Shown: positions 1 through 10,236 of the stretch, in pieces | Layout of the letters: every line of letters starts with the position of its first letter | How positions within the stretch are numbered: the stretch's first letter is position 1 | Source: Symbiodinium natans | Taxonomy: Eukaryota; Sar; Dinophyceae; Suessiales; Symbiodiniaceae | Length of the DNA stretch: 64,000 bases | Assembly: GCA_905221605.1 (NCBI GenBank) | Contig: CAJNDS010002122.1 | Coordinates: 16,001-80,000, forward strand | Direction: 5' to 3' | Position numbers and translations under genes: made by a program | Notes under the pieces: generated by a model | The model's input: the letters and a program-made list of their open reading frames with translations, nothing else | Database searches by the model: none | What the model was told of the DNA's origin: nothing

Positions 1-103
1 CCCTAAACCCTAAACCCTAAACCCTAAACCCTAAACCCTAAACCCTAAACCCTAAACCCTAAACCCTAAACCCTAACCCTAAACCCTAAACCCTAAACCC
101 TTT
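1..103 (+). repeat. Terminal C-strand telomere-type array
   Basis: About fourteen tandem CCCTAAA units, one shortened to CCCTAA, start at the first base. The C-rich strand runs 5' to 3' into the sequence, as expected at a left chromosome end with TTTAGGG telomeres. It could equally be one more internal array that happens to lie at the edge of the sequence, because similar arrays recur throughout the window. Confidence 0.8.
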
Positions 104-184
104 CAGCCGGGTGTCATGGGCATCCGTGGGTGTGCAGAGGTAGGCGATCGCAGGCGGCACCTCCAAAGCCCTACACTCGAACCC
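104..184 (-). other. First spacer, possible short exon
   Basis: Unique GC-rich spacer between the terminal array and the next one. On the minus strand it has an open frame of about 22 codons (EVPPAIAYLCTPTDAHDTRL). It is too short to stand alone and is listed because many spacers share this form. Confidence 0.2.
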
Positions 185-185
185 T

Positions 186-476
186 AACCTTAAGGGTTTA
201 GGGTTTAGGGTTTAGGGTTTAGGGTTTAGGGTTTAGGGTTTAGGGTTTAGGATTGAGGGTTTAGGGTTTAGGGTTTAGGGTTTAGGATATAGCCTTGGGA
301 ACTAAAGCTTAAACATGGAAAGCCCTACAAGGCAGATTCGGAGCCCAGGTTTGAAACCCTAAACCCTAAACCCTAAACCCTAAACCCTAAACCCTAAACC
401 CTAAACCCTAAACCCTAAACCCTAAACCCTAAACCCTAAACCCTAAACCCTAAACCCTAAACCCTAAACCCTAAAC
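186..476. repeat. Opposed telomere-type arrays
   Basis: A G-strand block (TTTAGGG, 195-292) and a C-strand block (CCCTAAA, 355-476) face away from a 60-bp spacer. The first block contains degenerate units such as TTGAGGG. The pair forms a long imperfect inverted repeat. Confidence 0.85.
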
Positions 477-477
477 C

Positions 478-949
478 GTGCGGGTTCGGAACGCAGGTTC
501 GAACCCAGGTTCAGAACCCACATTCCGAACCCAGATTCAAACCAGTTTCAACCCACTCCGCCCTGTAAGCCTCTCCTGCAGCCTCGCCTGTAGCTCGCAA
601 AGTATATGCTGTATAGGCACATGGACGCTTAGGGTAAGCTTGCGGGTTCTTAGCAGGGAAAATCACGTACCTTCTAGAATCTCTTTGGGCGGCAGACCCC
701 TAGATCCTAACACTTGAGCTCTGGATCCTGAACCGTGCCAGGTGTGGAAAACCTTGAAGCCTTCTCACGCCCTGAACCCTGTAAGCCTTGAAGACCCTCT
801 GCAGACACTGCACCGGTACAAACGCGCTGGTGGCGTTTTTTCTGCTTGTAAAGGAAGACCACAACAATGAAAACGACCCTAAACTCTACGAAAAAAAACT
901 ACACCCTAAACCCGAAACCCTAAGCTAAGACTTAAGGCCCCCAAACCCT
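478..949. other. Spacer with GAACCCAGRTTC-like repeats
   Basis: The first 80 bases hold several near-palindromic copies of GAACCCAGGTTC (for example AACCCACATTC and AACCCAGATTC). The rest is unique sequence with degenerate CCCTAAA units near 895-935. A 79-codon plus-strand frame starts at 478 but does not resemble a protein. I see no supportable gene. Confidence 0.3.
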
Positions 950-1009
950 CGTTCTGCCTTCAGATCTTCCACCAGATCTGCGATGATGGCCTGGGCGGCC
1001 CCCTTCACT
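950..1009 (-). CDS. Candidate internal exon
   Basis: The minus strand has CCCAG before an open segment reading AIIADLVEDLKAERG, followed by a GGTTTGG donor-like edge. About 20 codons, helix-rich and charged. Flanked on both sides by degenerate telomere-type repeats. Family unknown. Confidence 0.3.
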
Positions 1010-1059
1010 GGGTTTAGGGCCTAGGGTTTGGACCTGGGCTTAGTAACTTAGTACAAGCG

Positions 1060-1740
1060 CCGGGTTTATCTCGACCCACCCGGTGTAAAGTCGGCCCAAC
1101 CCCTGCGGCACACAGCAAAACAAGGCAGAGGAAGGAAGTCACCCCAGGCGGTGTAAAGTCGGCCCAGCAACAGCGAAACCCCAGGGGCACATGGCTTTTG
1201 AGAGCTTTCGCGCCTTTTTACAAAAATGGCACCGGAGCTGTGCACAGTGGGTTGAGAAGCCTGAAAACAGCATTTGTAAGCGGTTTTGAATTGCGAAACT
1301 GCAGGGGCACATGGTTTTTCGGATGGTTTTACGGCAACTTCGCATGCAGTGTGAAGGAAAATCAATTGTTTTGGGGAGGGGCATATTTGTGGCCCTGCGC
1401 GAGGGTCGCGCGACCTTGCGCGAGGCCCGCGCGAGGTAAGGCAAGGCACTGGCTTTTGATATAAAGAATAATACCTGGGCCGTTCCCCCAGGGGCACACT
1501 GGGATTGGGACAACTTCCGCCTTGCGGGGAATGCTTGCAATGGTTTCATGCATCGGAAGCTTCGGGGTTACAACGATCCGGAAATGTTCCAAAACCATGT
1601 GCACAGTACTACAAGACTGCAAAACTCTGGGTCTGATGTAATATAAGATATGTTGGGGATATGGGAAAGTAAGCCCAAACACTGCGGCACATGGGCTTGG
1701 CACGACTTCACCCCGGCAGGGTCGACTTAAACCTACCACT
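1060..1740. repeat. Degenerate repeat cluster with GGGGCACATGG motifs
   Basis: The motif (A/C)GGGGCACA(T/C)GG or TGCGGCACA recurs near 1100, 1184, 1304, 1491 and 1684. The motif GTGTAAAGTCGGCCCA occurs twice (1082 and 1158). This looks like a diverged tandem or nested family of about 70-190 bp. Long frames in this block run across the repeats in several directions and are not taken as genes. Confidence 0.45.
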
Positions 1741-2150
1741 AGTAAGGGGTACTATGAGTTGTAAGGATCTCGGCTTTGGGCGTTTTGTAGGATTTTGTCA
1801 GGGATCTTTTGTGTTCTTGAGGACTTTTTGCGGGTTGTGAAGAATTCATTAGGGGTTCTTGAGGGTGAAGAAGAAAGGTTCTTTAAGGGTATTGAGGGCT
1901 TAGGACTTTGATATGTTTGGGTTCAGAGGTCGGGCTCTGTGGGTTTGGTTTTTGTTTTTTCATTTTCGGGCTTTGGGGTTGGATCTGTTTTGGGGGGTTC
2001 GGGTTGAAGGGCTGAGGGGTTTCAAACGGGGTCTTGGGGTGTTGTAGAGGTTGGAGGCCCCAGAAAATCTAAACCCCAAAGCCCAAAGTCCACAAGACTC
2101 TGAAACCCTCAAACCCCTCGAAAGCCCTAAACCCTGCAAGCCTAAAACCC
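1741..2150. other. G/T-rich spacer without a gene
   Basis: Low-complexity G/T-rich sequence (1760-2060) passing into a C/A-rich stretch. It looks like strongly decayed telomere-type sequence. No coding signal seen. Confidence 0.4.
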
Positions 2151-2171
2151 TGAACTCGCAAACTCCAAGAA

Positions 2172-3030
2172 AGAACCCCTAATTAAACCCTAAACCCTAA
2201 ACCTTAAACCCTAAACCCTAAACCCGAAACCGAGGACGGATATGGGTGGAGAGCTGCTGCGGTCTCATTCAACGAGCCCGCGCGCAGTCGAGAGGCAAAG
2301 CTGCGTTGCAGGAGCCGGAGCCCCCTGAGCCCTCTACATCCGACTCCCTTAGCCCTTAACAGCTCCCCCAAAGCCCCTAACAAGCTAAACCCTAAACCCT
2401 AAACCCTAAACCCTAAACCCTAAACCCTAAACCCTAAACCCTAAATCAGCCACAGGAGGTGCCCCAAGCCAGGCCAAGAAACATCCATGGCCACGCTGAC
2501 CCGCACGAAGAGGGGGCCATCGGCGTAGCCTGATGCCGTATGTTGCGCTCGCGGCGCGCTGTCAAAATGCAGCTGCGAAGGGGTTTAGGGTTTAGGGTTG
2601 AGGGTCTAGGGTTTAGGGTTTAGGGTTTTGGGTTGAGGGTTTAGGGTTGAGGGTGCAGGGTCCTACCCTCAAGGACCTCCAAGGAACCCAAATCCTGCAA
2701 AGCGATGTCGCGTGGATGCATTTCAGTTTAGTGTCTGGGCCCCATAAACCAAAACAACCCTAAACCCTAAACCCTAAACCCTAAACCCTAAACCCTAAAC
2801 CCTAAACCCTAAACCCTAAACCCTATAAACCCTAAACCCTTACAGCCCGGAGAACCGGCAAGCGCCTAAGCCCCCAGATGCCCTCCTGAACCCCTCAACT
2901 CTAAAAGGTCTCCTACAGCTGAACCCCCAAATCCCTGAAGAAGCTTAAGCCTAAACTTAGGGCTTATAGGGTTTAGGGTTTAGGGTTTAGGGTTTAGGGT
3001 TTAGGGTTTAGGGTTTAGGGTTTAGAGTTT
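2172..3030. repeat. Series of telomere-type arrays in both orientations
   Basis: C-strand blocks at 2183-2228, 2387-2446 and 2757-2840 and G-strand blocks at 2580-2665 and 2962-3028 alternate with short unique spacers. Units are mostly perfect CCCTAAA or TTTAGGG, with a few variants such as TTGAGGG and TCTAGGG. Confidence 0.8.
2447..2572 (-). CDS. Candidate exon, 42 codons
   Basis: The minus strand reads CTTCGCAG, a plausible 3' splice site, directly before a 42-codon open frame containing ADGPLFVRVSVAMDVSWPG. It is bounded on both sides by telomere-type arrays. The composition is protein-like, but no family is recognised and no neighbouring exon could be joined with certainty. Confidence 0.4.
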
Positions 3031-3310
3031 AACCCAAGAGCCCCTGAAGGCCCCCCAAAAGCCCGCAGGCACGGGGCAGTACGCGCCCAGCACAACGTGC
3101 TGTGAGGAGCCCAAGACACCTGGGGAAGCTCCAAAATACTAAGAAGCTTGGGGTTGGAGAGTTTAGGGTTTAGAGTTGAAAGTTTTACCTGGGGCTCCAT
3201 TTGCCTACGATGTCGAGGGTTATGCCGACATTTAGGTTGGGGAGCCACAAGTAGGGGCCCTGTAAGACAAATGTGCGAAACGAGGCCACATTTTACATCA
3301 CAGGAGAAAG

Positions 3311-3400
3311 CTAGGAATAAACAGGGTGCCCTTTTTGGTTTAACGGGGCTTATAAGGGAACTTAGACCCTAAAAAAGGGAATTCTGGGTCCTAGGTAGAG
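3311..3400. mobile_element. MITE-like element, CTAGGAATAAA family
   Basis: Starts with CTAGGAATAAA and ends TCTGGGTCCTAG, with an internal run CCCTTTTTGGTTTAACGGGGC and TTATAAGGGAAC. Related copies lie at 3836, 8123, 31413, 35885, 60474 and, split by telomere repeats, 16970. The ends are inverted CTAGG/CCTAG. Confidence 0.6.
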
Positions 3401-3588
3401 TCAAGGATTTCGGGTCAAGGGTCTAGGATTTGGATAAGGCTCCCGGCCTATTCGGAGGGTCTCAGAATACATTTTGGGGTTTGGGGTTGAAGGTTTAGGG
3501 GGCTAGGGTTGCGGAGTCACAGGTCAACCCTTAAACCCCCAAAATCCCAAACCTACAGAGGGAGCCGACATGGGAGTCGTGTCACGGT

Positions 3589-3680
3589 TTAGGGTTTAGG
3601 GTTTAGGGTTTAGGGTTTAGGGTTTAGGGTTTAGGGTTTAGGGTTTAGGGTTTAGGGTTTAGGGTTTAGGGTTTAGGGCT
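3589..3680 (+). repeat. G-strand telomere-type array
   Basis: About thirteen perfect TTTAGGG units between unique spacers. Confidence 0.85.
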
Positions 3681-3835
3681 CAGGGTCCCTAATCTTTCCA
3701 AGAAAGGGGTCGATGATTTCGGAGGGCCCCATTTGTACTTCCATTGTGGAGGTCGATGCCCTATAAACACTATACCCTCAACCCTACACCCTTCTGAACC
3801 GATCCACACATCGACCACTCTTGCTAGGCTGCCCA

Positions 3836-3933
3836 GTAACCTAGGCTTAAAAAGGGTGCCTTTTTTGCTTAAAGGGGTTTATAAGGGAACCTAAACCCCC
3901 CAAAAAGGGAATAAGGGTACTACTGGGCATCCT
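3836..3933. mobile_element. MITE-like element, CTAGGAATAAA family
   Basis: CTAGGCTTAAAAAGGGTGCC at the left, then GGGGTTTATAAGGGAACC and AAAAAGGGAATAAGGGTAC, ending ACTGGGCATCCTGAG. A diverged copy of the element at 3311. Its right end has lost the TCCTAG terminus. Confidence 0.5.
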
Positions 3934-4245
3934 GAGTTGGATGACAGAAGGAGAACAAGTACGACAAGACCGATGCAGATGCAAGCTACTGTTGAGGGTT
4001 GCGGTGGGTCAGATATGCTTTCCAAGCCTTACATGCACCGCAAAACATCCCCGAAATCAACAAAGGAACTTGCGTGAAGGGATGGACTTGAGATAGTGAC
4101 GGTGCGAGTGTTGGGCGTGGGGTGTCAAGTTGAGGTTTTGGGGCTTGACGCTTTAGGGTATTGGGGCCCGAAGCCCCTAAACCCTAAACCCTACACCCTA
4201 AACCCCAAACCCTAAAACCCGAAGCCCTCCACACTCAAACCTACA

Positions 4246-4326
4246 AGCTCTGAATCGCCCTCCGCGTCGCCCTTGAGCCAGGTCCTCACCTGCCAGAGGC
4301 GACTGAAAAGCAAGTCACGGCTGAGG
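4246..4326 (-). CDS. Candidate exon
   Basis: Open minus-strand segment of about 27 codons containing LFSRLWQVRTWLKGDAEGDS. An AG at the end of the pyrimidine-rich CTTGCTTTTCAG lies inside it and could be the real acceptor. Family unknown. Confidence 0.3.
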
Positions 4327-4480
4327 GCTTAGGGCTTAAAGCTTGGGGTTTGGGGTTTGGGGTTTAGGGTTTAGGGTTTCGGATTTCGGGTTTAGGGGGG
4401 CGGGGGTTTAACCCTAAGCCCGAAGCCCCAAGCCCTAAACCCGCGGTTTAGGGCGTAGGGTCTCCTTCCGTCCCCAAGGA

Positions 4481-4559
4481 ACAACCAAGCCTGTGAGCCC
4501 CCTTGAACCCTCGAAGCCACGTCCGATGCCTCGGGCGTTTGCATCAGCAAGTCCTTGGC
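4481..4559 (-). CDS. Candidate exon
   Basis: Minus-strand frame of 26 codons with AKDLLMQTPEASDVASRVQG, between telomere-type arrays. Unknown protein; could be chance. Confidence 0.3.
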
Positions 4560-4562
4560 TTG

Positions 4563-4600
4563 GGTCTAGGGTCTAGGGTCTAGGGTCTAGGGTCTAGGGT

Positions 4601-4681
<81 letters not shown>

Positions 4682-4745
4682 GGTTGGGGGTTTAGGGTTT
4701 AGGGTTTAGGGTTTAGGGTTTAGGGTTTAGGGTTCGGGTTTGGGG
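4563..4745 (+). repeat. Variant arrays TCTAGGG, TTGAGGG, TTTAGGG
   Basis: Three pure blocks lie side by side: about five TCTAGGG units (4564-4600), about twelve TTGAGGG units (4600-4687) and then about six TTTAGGG units. Homogenised variant blocks point to local tandem copying rather than telomerase adding standard units. Confidence 0.85.
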
Positions 4746-4909
4746 TTTGGGGTTTCCCTGCTACGTGATTTGGGCAATGATGTTGACGTACTGTTGGGGA
4801 TTAGGTAGGGTCTATAGGGTCGATGGTTTAGGGCTGAGTGAGCAAACCAAGGTGCAGGACTCGGGGGTGAGGTCGAAGTACATCAGAATCAAACAAGGGT
4901 CTAGGCTTT

Positions 4910-5380
4910 AACCTAAACCCTAGACTCGAAACCCTGAACCCTCAACCCTAACACCCTCAATACTCTCAATACCCTCAAAACCCAAAAACACAAAAACCCA
5001 AAAACCCAAAAACCCAAAAACCCTAAAACCCAAAAACCCTAAAACCCTAAAAACCTAAAACCCTAAAACCCTAACCCCAAGCCCTAAACCCCAAACGCTC
5101 AACCCCAAACCGTAAACAGCAAACCCCAAGCCCTCAAGCCCTCAAGCCCCCAAACCCGAAAACCCCCAAACCCCCAAACCCCCAAACCCGAAACCCCCTA
5201 AACCCCTAAACCCCTAAACCCCAAACCTCCAAACCCCTGAACCCCTAAACCCCTGAACCCCTAAACCCCTAAACCCCTAAACCCTAAACCCTAAACCCCT
5301 AAACCCTAAACCCTTGAAACCCTTAAAGCCCAAAACCCTAAACCCCAAACCCTAAACCCCAAAGCCTACAAAGCCCAAGC
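4910..5380 (-). repeat. Degenerate C-strand array
   Basis: Nearly 470 bp of decayed CCCTAAA-related units, including CCCAAAAA, CCCCTAAA, CCCCCAAA and CCCTCAA. No gene seen. Confidence 0.75.
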
Positions 5381-5443
5381 ATCACAGCCGGCCGCTGCGG
5401 CAAGCGTGGCGTCGTCGGCAGAATCGGGGACCTCACCCCAGAC

Positions 5444-6190
5444 CGTTTAGGGTTTAGGGTTTAGGGTTTAGGGTTTAGGGTTTAGGGTTTAGGGTTTAGG
5501 GTTTAGGGTGGTTTAGGGTTTAGGGTTAGGGGTTTTCCCCAGACCGTAAACCGCCAACCCTAGGGGTTTCGGGTTTATTGCCTCTGAGGGTTTTATTGGT
5601 GTTGAGGGATTATTGGAGGCCTGAACCCCCCCCCCCCCTAATTCGGAATAGGGAAGGCGGGCTCGGTTTTGGGAGGATTTTCCGGAATGTGTTTTTGTTA
5701 TTAGGGGGGCGTTTAGTAAAAGGGGGAAGGGATTACTCAGGGTTCAGGTCCGGGGAAAGTTTCGAGGAAAGTTTCGGGTTTAGGGCTAGGGTTTAGGTCT
5801 AGGGTTAGGGGTCTTGGGGTTGAGTTTTTTTTTCTAGGGGCTTGGGTGTTGGGGCTTAAGGCTTAAGGGCCCCAAGCCCTAAAACAAAGCCTAAACCCCA
5901 AGCCCTTGCCGAAACCCTAACCAACCGGGACCCAAACTGATCCAGCAGGCGTACCCCCCCCCCCCCCCCCGCCGCGTTCACCCTTTAATCCCGAGGCGCT
6001 AGACCCGAAAAAGCCTAAACAGATACAACGTGAGTACCCTTAATTCCATAAAAAAAAAAGCCCAAAAAAACCTACACCGATCAACCTCTCCTCACCCCTT
6101 AGCCCCCCGAAAATTAAAAAGCCAAAGCTGACCCCCTTCACCCCTTAGTCCCTAAAGCCTAAACCCCTCAAACCCTAAACGCTGGACCCT
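5444..6190. other. Arrays and low-complexity spacer
   Basis: A G-strand TTTAGGG array (5444-5530) is followed by G-rich and then C/A-rich decayed sequence with homopolymer runs (C at 5629 and 5954, A at 6050). No coding signal seen. Confidence 0.5.
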
Positions 6191-6196
6191 TCGAAC

Positions 6197-6403
6197 CTAT
6201 GCTTGAACCGTCATGTATGCAACATTGACAGCGTCAGTCAATGCCCGCATCTTGTCCTCAATGCTCATCTTTGCCCGTGGCTCACTGCTCCTTCCACGCT
6301 TGCCACCGCCAGAGAGCAAGGGCGGAATCTGGAAGGTCTTGTCGCTGTAAGCCTCCAAACTGTCGTAGCCCTGCAACGCGGAAGCAGTCCCAGCAAACTT
6401 AAC
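6197..6403 (-). CDS. Terminal exon of an unknown protein
   Basis: The minus strand carries 68 codons and a TAG stop (6197-6199) without interruption, which is long for this window. The sequence is balanced and protein-like, including GYDSLEAYSDKTFQIPPLL, then a basic turn GGGKRGRSS and a helical end MSIEDKMRALTDAVNVAYM. It has no start codon at its right edge, so it is best read as a 3' exon. A possible acceptor is CCACGTTAAG just upstream. To the left, only decayed repeat follows. A plus-strand frame over the same bases passes into poly-C and is less convincing. Family not recognised. Confidence 0.6.
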   Translation of the reverse strand, partial: VKFAGTASALQGYDSLEAYSDKTFQIPPLLSGGGKRGRSSEPRAKMSIEDKMRALTDAVNVAYMTVQA

Positions 6404-6419
6404 GTGGCAAAAGCTTCAA

Positions 6420-6542
6420 ACACTCACCCGTTGTCCCGGCCCGCCCCCCCTGCCCCCCCCCCTGTCCCCTGCCCGCCCCGCGCCTGGCCCCCCCTCCTCC
6501 CGCCCTCCCCCCCCCCCCCCGCCTCCCCCCCCCCCGCCCTTG
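6420..6542. repeat. C-rich low-complexity tract
   Basis: Runs of C broken by G and T. The proline-rich plus-strand frame over it is a by-product of the tract. Confidence 0.6.
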
Positions 6543-7260
6543 TACGGAAATAAGGAGGGACTCTGTCAAACCCTAGGCGCTGAACCCCTCATACCTAATT
6601 GCGTGCCCTAAACCCCAACCCCCAAACCCTAAACCCTTCAACCCTAAGCCCTAATTGTGTGTGGGTGCGTGTGGTTGTGGTGTGCCAAGTTTGCTGTTGC
6701 TTGTGTGTGGTCGGAGGTTTAGGGCTTAGGATTTAGGGTTTAGGGTTTCTGTGATGAGTCCACAGGTCTTTAGGAAGGGGCCTTCTCCTTCACGGGCACC
6801 GTGAGCTTTCCAGGAGAGTCCCTGGCTACGGAGATGAGCCTCCGAGGCCGCAGGGGGGGTTAGACTTGCAGAGGGGTTTAGGGTTTAGGGTTTAGGGTTT
6901 AGGGTTTAGGGTTTAGGGTTTAGGGCTAAAACAGACCGAATCCCCAAGCCCTAAACCTTGACAAGCCCTGAACCCTAAACCCTGATCCCTGAGCCCTAAA
7001 CCGTGTTTGGGGGTTTGTACTGCTGAAGTTCAGAGACTGGGGTTTTGGGGATTTGTGGTTCCAAGCTTCAATTTAGATCAAGGACTCAAACCCTAAACCC
7101 TAAACCCTAAACCCCAAACCCCAAACCCTAAACCCTAAACCCTAAACCCTAGACTCAAAGGGCATGTGTCCGCTCCGGGGATTCAATGGGCTCTTGGAGT
7201 TTCGGGCTCAGGCCTTCAGGGCTGAGGCTCGAAGAGTTTCGTACTTCGGGCTTGGGACTC

Positions 7261-7437
7261 CTAGGGTTTAGGGTTTAGGGTTTAGGGTTTAGGGTTTAGG
7301 GTTTAGGGTTTAGGGTTCAAGGTTTAGGATCTAGGGTTTATTGTTTAGGGTTTAGGGTTTAGGGTTCAAGGTTTACGATCTAGGCTTTATTGTCTAGGGT
7401 TTAGGGTTTAAGGTTTAGGGTTTAGGGTTTAGGGGAC
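7261..7437 (+). repeat. G-strand telomere-type array with internal duplication
   Basis: TTTAGGG units, with the segment AGGGTTCAAGGTTTAGGATC followed by TAGGGTTTATTGT present twice in slightly different form. This again shows local copying of array segments. Confidence 0.75.
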
Positions 7438-7474
7438 AACAATCTGCGCTGAGTGCAAGCCGATGTTTGCGCTA

Positions 7475-7822
7475 TCTCCGTTTGCATTCGATCCCACTGA
7501 GCCATTGCTGATGCACATGGTGCGCTTCGTGCAAAGAACCAGTGGCTTCGAGAATACCCATTTCATGACGATTCCTAGTGTCCACTGTTCCCTCGCCACG
7601 CTCATGCAGCATGCAGATGATGTTTGCTAGCAAGAGACGCGCGTCGTACATTTTCAGGTACCCTTTCGTTTGAGCGTGCGACGAGTATCACTCTTCGACC
7701 AACATCATCACATTACCCAGCTTTTCTGAAGAGTCGCATCCTTCATCGCGCTGATTGCGCTTGAAGCGAAGGTGATAGTCAATTTCGGCACTCATTCCAC
7801 GCCGTAGTAGACTTGAGATGGC
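7475..7822 (-). pseudogene. Broken or stop-containing coding segment
   Basis: The minus strand is open for about 116 codons apart from one TGA (7688-7690). The part before it contains MSAEIDYHLRFKRNQRDEG and the part after it YLKMYDARLLLANIICMLHE, ending in TAG at 7472-7474. Both halves are in the same frame and look protein-like, so either an old gene lost a codon to a stop or the first half ends there. A plus-strand frame of about 62 codons also exists over 7438-7630 (with CxxC), so the strand is not certain. Confidence 0.4.
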
Positions 7823-8122
7823 CTAATTTACCCTGACTTAAGTCTACAGGGCTTAGCGCCTCAACCCTGGGTGAAACCCTAAACCCTAAACCCTAAACCC
7901 TAATCCCTAAACCCTAAACCCTAAACCCTGAACCCTGAACCCTGAACCCTGAACCCTGAACCCTGTACCGAACCCTCGTAAACCCAAGTCTGTTTTGGGG
8001 TTTCGGGCCTAAGGAGCCCGGGTTGACGTTGAGGGTTGAGCGTGTAGGGTTTTGGGTTGCGAAATGTAAAGGTTTAGGGCACTCTGAACCGCAAACCTGG
8101 GTTTTCCAGACCCAAGAGTAGC

Positions 8123-8188
8123 CTAGGAATAAAAGGGTTACCCTTTTTTGGCTCAAAAGGGGCTTGCTTATAAGGGACTGGGTCCTAG
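8123..8188. mobile_element. CTAGGAATAAA-family element with TAGC duplication
   Basis: The element begins CTAGGAATAAAAGGG and ends GGGTCCTAG. It is flanked on both sides by TAGC (8119-8122 and 8189-8192), a clean 4-bp target-site duplication. It is a shortened copy (66 bp) lacking the AAAAAGGGAATAAGGG segment. This fixes the element ends and shows that this family also makes 4-bp duplications. Confidence 0.75.
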
Positions 8189-8299
8189 TAGCCGTAAACC
8201 CTAAACCCTAAACCCCAAACCCTGAACTCTGAACCCTAAACCCCAAACCCTGAAGCCAAAACCCCAAACCCTAAACCCTCAACCCGAAAACCTGAACCC

Positions 8300-8660
8300 T
8301 AAAAAATTATATTCAAAACCAATATATAATAATGATTTAACAAAATTTAAAAAGAATATCAAGACTTATTAAATGGTTATAATGAGGATGATATACTAAA
8401 CAACAACCATACAAACAGTATGACTGGTGATATGATTAAATTAAAATATAAATTAAAAAAACTAAAAGAACAAATAAATCAAATTGAATTGGAAGAAGAA
8501 TAATTAAATGGTAATCAAAGTAAATTTTGGAATATGATATGGATTTGGTAAATGCCAGCAAATCCAAGCAAATTAAAGTAAACTTTAAGCAAATAAATTT
8601 ACAATTTAGTAAATATATTTTCACATTTACTTAAATTTTACCTAATATTTACTTGGATCT
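8300..8660 (+). other. AT-rich island with a 50-codon frame
   Basis: Base composition switches abruptly to roughly four-fifths A+T between two telomere-type arrays. On the plus strand 8351-8503 is open for 50 codons after a TAA and ends in TAA; it contains NGYNEDDILNNNHT and KLKKLKEQINQIELEEE, a charged coiled-coil-like end. A frame that long is unlikely by chance at this composition. Possible sources are an AT-rich organelle, a DNA virus of protists, or another AT-rich genome. No domain recognised. Confidence 0.55.
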
Positions 8661-8829
8661 AAACCCTAAACGTCAACCCTAAACCCTAAACCCTAAGCCC
8701 TAACCCCTAACCCCTAAACCCTAAACCCTAAACCCTACACCCCTCCCTAAGGAGGGCTCCTCTTCCAGATGTCTGGGCGTGGAAGGTCGATGGCCACCAC
8801 ATGGGCACCCAGCGCCATCCTAGTGGCTT

Positions 8830-9122
8830 AGGGTTCAGGGTTGTGGGTTTGGGGTTTAGGGTTTAGGGTTTAGGATCATGGGTTTGGGGTTTAGGGTTTA
8901 GGGTTTGGGGTTTAGGGTTTAGGGTTTGGGGTTTGGGGTTTGGGGTTTGGGGTTTGGGGTTTGGGGTTTGGGGTTTGGGGTTTAGGGTTTGGGGTTTGGG
9001 GTTTAGGGTTTGGGGTTTGGGGTTCAGGGCTTGGGGTTTGAGATTTAGGGTTTGGGGTTTTGGGTTTGGGGTTTAGGGTTTGGGGTTTGGGGTTTAGGGT
9101 TTGGGGTTTGGGGTTTAGGGAA
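8830..9122 (+). repeat. TTTAGGG / TTTGGGG mixed array
   Basis: TTTAGGG units alternate with long runs of TTTGGGG (about ten in a row at 8920-8990). The proline/asparagine-repeat frame on the minus strand is a translation of this array. Confidence 0.85.
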
Positions 9123-9227
9123 CAGCCCTCTTGCCTTTGAGGATTGGGGGTCAGGCTGGCGGTGAAGGTTTTCAAGGGAGGGGGGGGGGCAGGGAAATAC
9201 TCATGTAAGTTGCCCGGGCCCTTCATC

Positions 9228-9330
9228 CTAATATTACAAACATAGGGGGCCCTAGTGTGGGCGCCCAAATAGTAGGATTCCCTTATAATACAGGACCCCA
9301 AACAGGTACCCCTACTTTCGAAAGCCCCCA
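9228..9330. mobile_element. MITE-like element with a second copy at 48180
   Basis: The segment GGATTCCCTTATAATA, then GGACCCC-ACA-GGTACCCCTA and GAAAGCCCCCAT, is shared with 48180-48285. Both copies lie between unrelated flanks, so this is a dispersed repeat of about 100 bp. Its ends were not resolved. Confidence 0.5.
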
Positions 9331-10039
9331 TACAGGTGTAGTCGTTTATCTACGAACCCTAAACCCTTACATGGCTCTCTCTTCTGTAGAGAGGGACTCC
9401 CGAAATCTGCGAAGGACCCGGATTTTGCGTTAGGGTTCTAGGATTGAGGGATTAGGGTTTAGGGCTCAGGGTTTTAGGGTATTTACGGTTGACTCCCACT
9501 GCGATTGTGTCTGGGCTTCTTGGGGCTTCCCGTGACTCGGAAAGGGGGGAAGGGGAAGTGCCAAAACCCCCGCAGCTCATAACCCCAAACCCTAAACCCC
9601 AAACCCTAAACCCCCAAACCCCAAACCCCAAAAACCCCAAAAACCCCAAAAACCCCAAACCCCCAAACCCTAAACCCTAGACCCAGCCAAGTTTCAAGAT
9701 GGGAAAGGGGCCCATGGCCGAACCTGTGAGGCACTGAAATTGAAGGTTAGGATTTAGGGCTTAGGGGTTTACGGGTTACGGGTTACGGGTTTAGGGTTTA
9801 GGGTTTAGGGTTTAGGGTTTAGGGCTCTGGCACTCCTCGCAGGTTTTGGGGGTTTAGGTTGTCAGGGTGCTTAGGTGTTTTGGGTGTAGGGGATCAGGGG
9901 TTTCGTGGGATAGGGGTTTCGGGGCTTTGGGGTGGCGTAGCCCCTGCATCCCCGTTCTTGAGCAAGCCCCTGCCTGAAGACATCGAAACCTCCCCAAAAG
10001 CCACGGCGTTCGGGCTTGGGGCCCTAGCCCTCTAAGTCG

Positions 10040-10142
10040 TTAGGATGTTTCCCCCTTATACTAACAGACCTGCGTAGGGATTATAACAGGGGGTCCTAAA
10101 ATCCCTACAAAGGACTGTTAGTATACGGGGGAACATCCCAAG
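10040..10142. mobile_element. Palindromic MITE, TTGGGATGTTCCCC family
   Basis: The left arm TTAGGATGTTTCCCCCTTAT is matched by the inverted right arm ATACGGGGGAACATCCCAAG. The arms continue inward as CTAACAG...CCT and AGG...CTGTTAG. Other copies: 11073, 18239, 26896, 29600, 35388 and 48926. With arms of about 40 bp and a short loop, it would fold into one long hairpin. Confidence 0.75.
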
Positions 10143-10236
10143 CCTCTGATACATACTCCGAAAAGCAGCCTGCTGAGCTGAACTGCGTAGCCGAGGTGCC
10201 TGCTCCGAACAGCACAAACGTGTGATCTGACAGGTC
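10143..10236 (-). CDS. Candidate exon next to a MITE
   Basis: Minus-strand frame of 31 codons beginning right after a CACGCAG acceptor, with HTFVLFGAGTSATQFSSAG. It ends where the palindromic element at 10040 begins. Family unknown. Confidence 0.4.

Noticed and set aside
8912..9331. 139-codon frame rich in NPKPQT repeats
   Set aside because: It is a direct translation of the TTTAGGG/TTTGGGG array.
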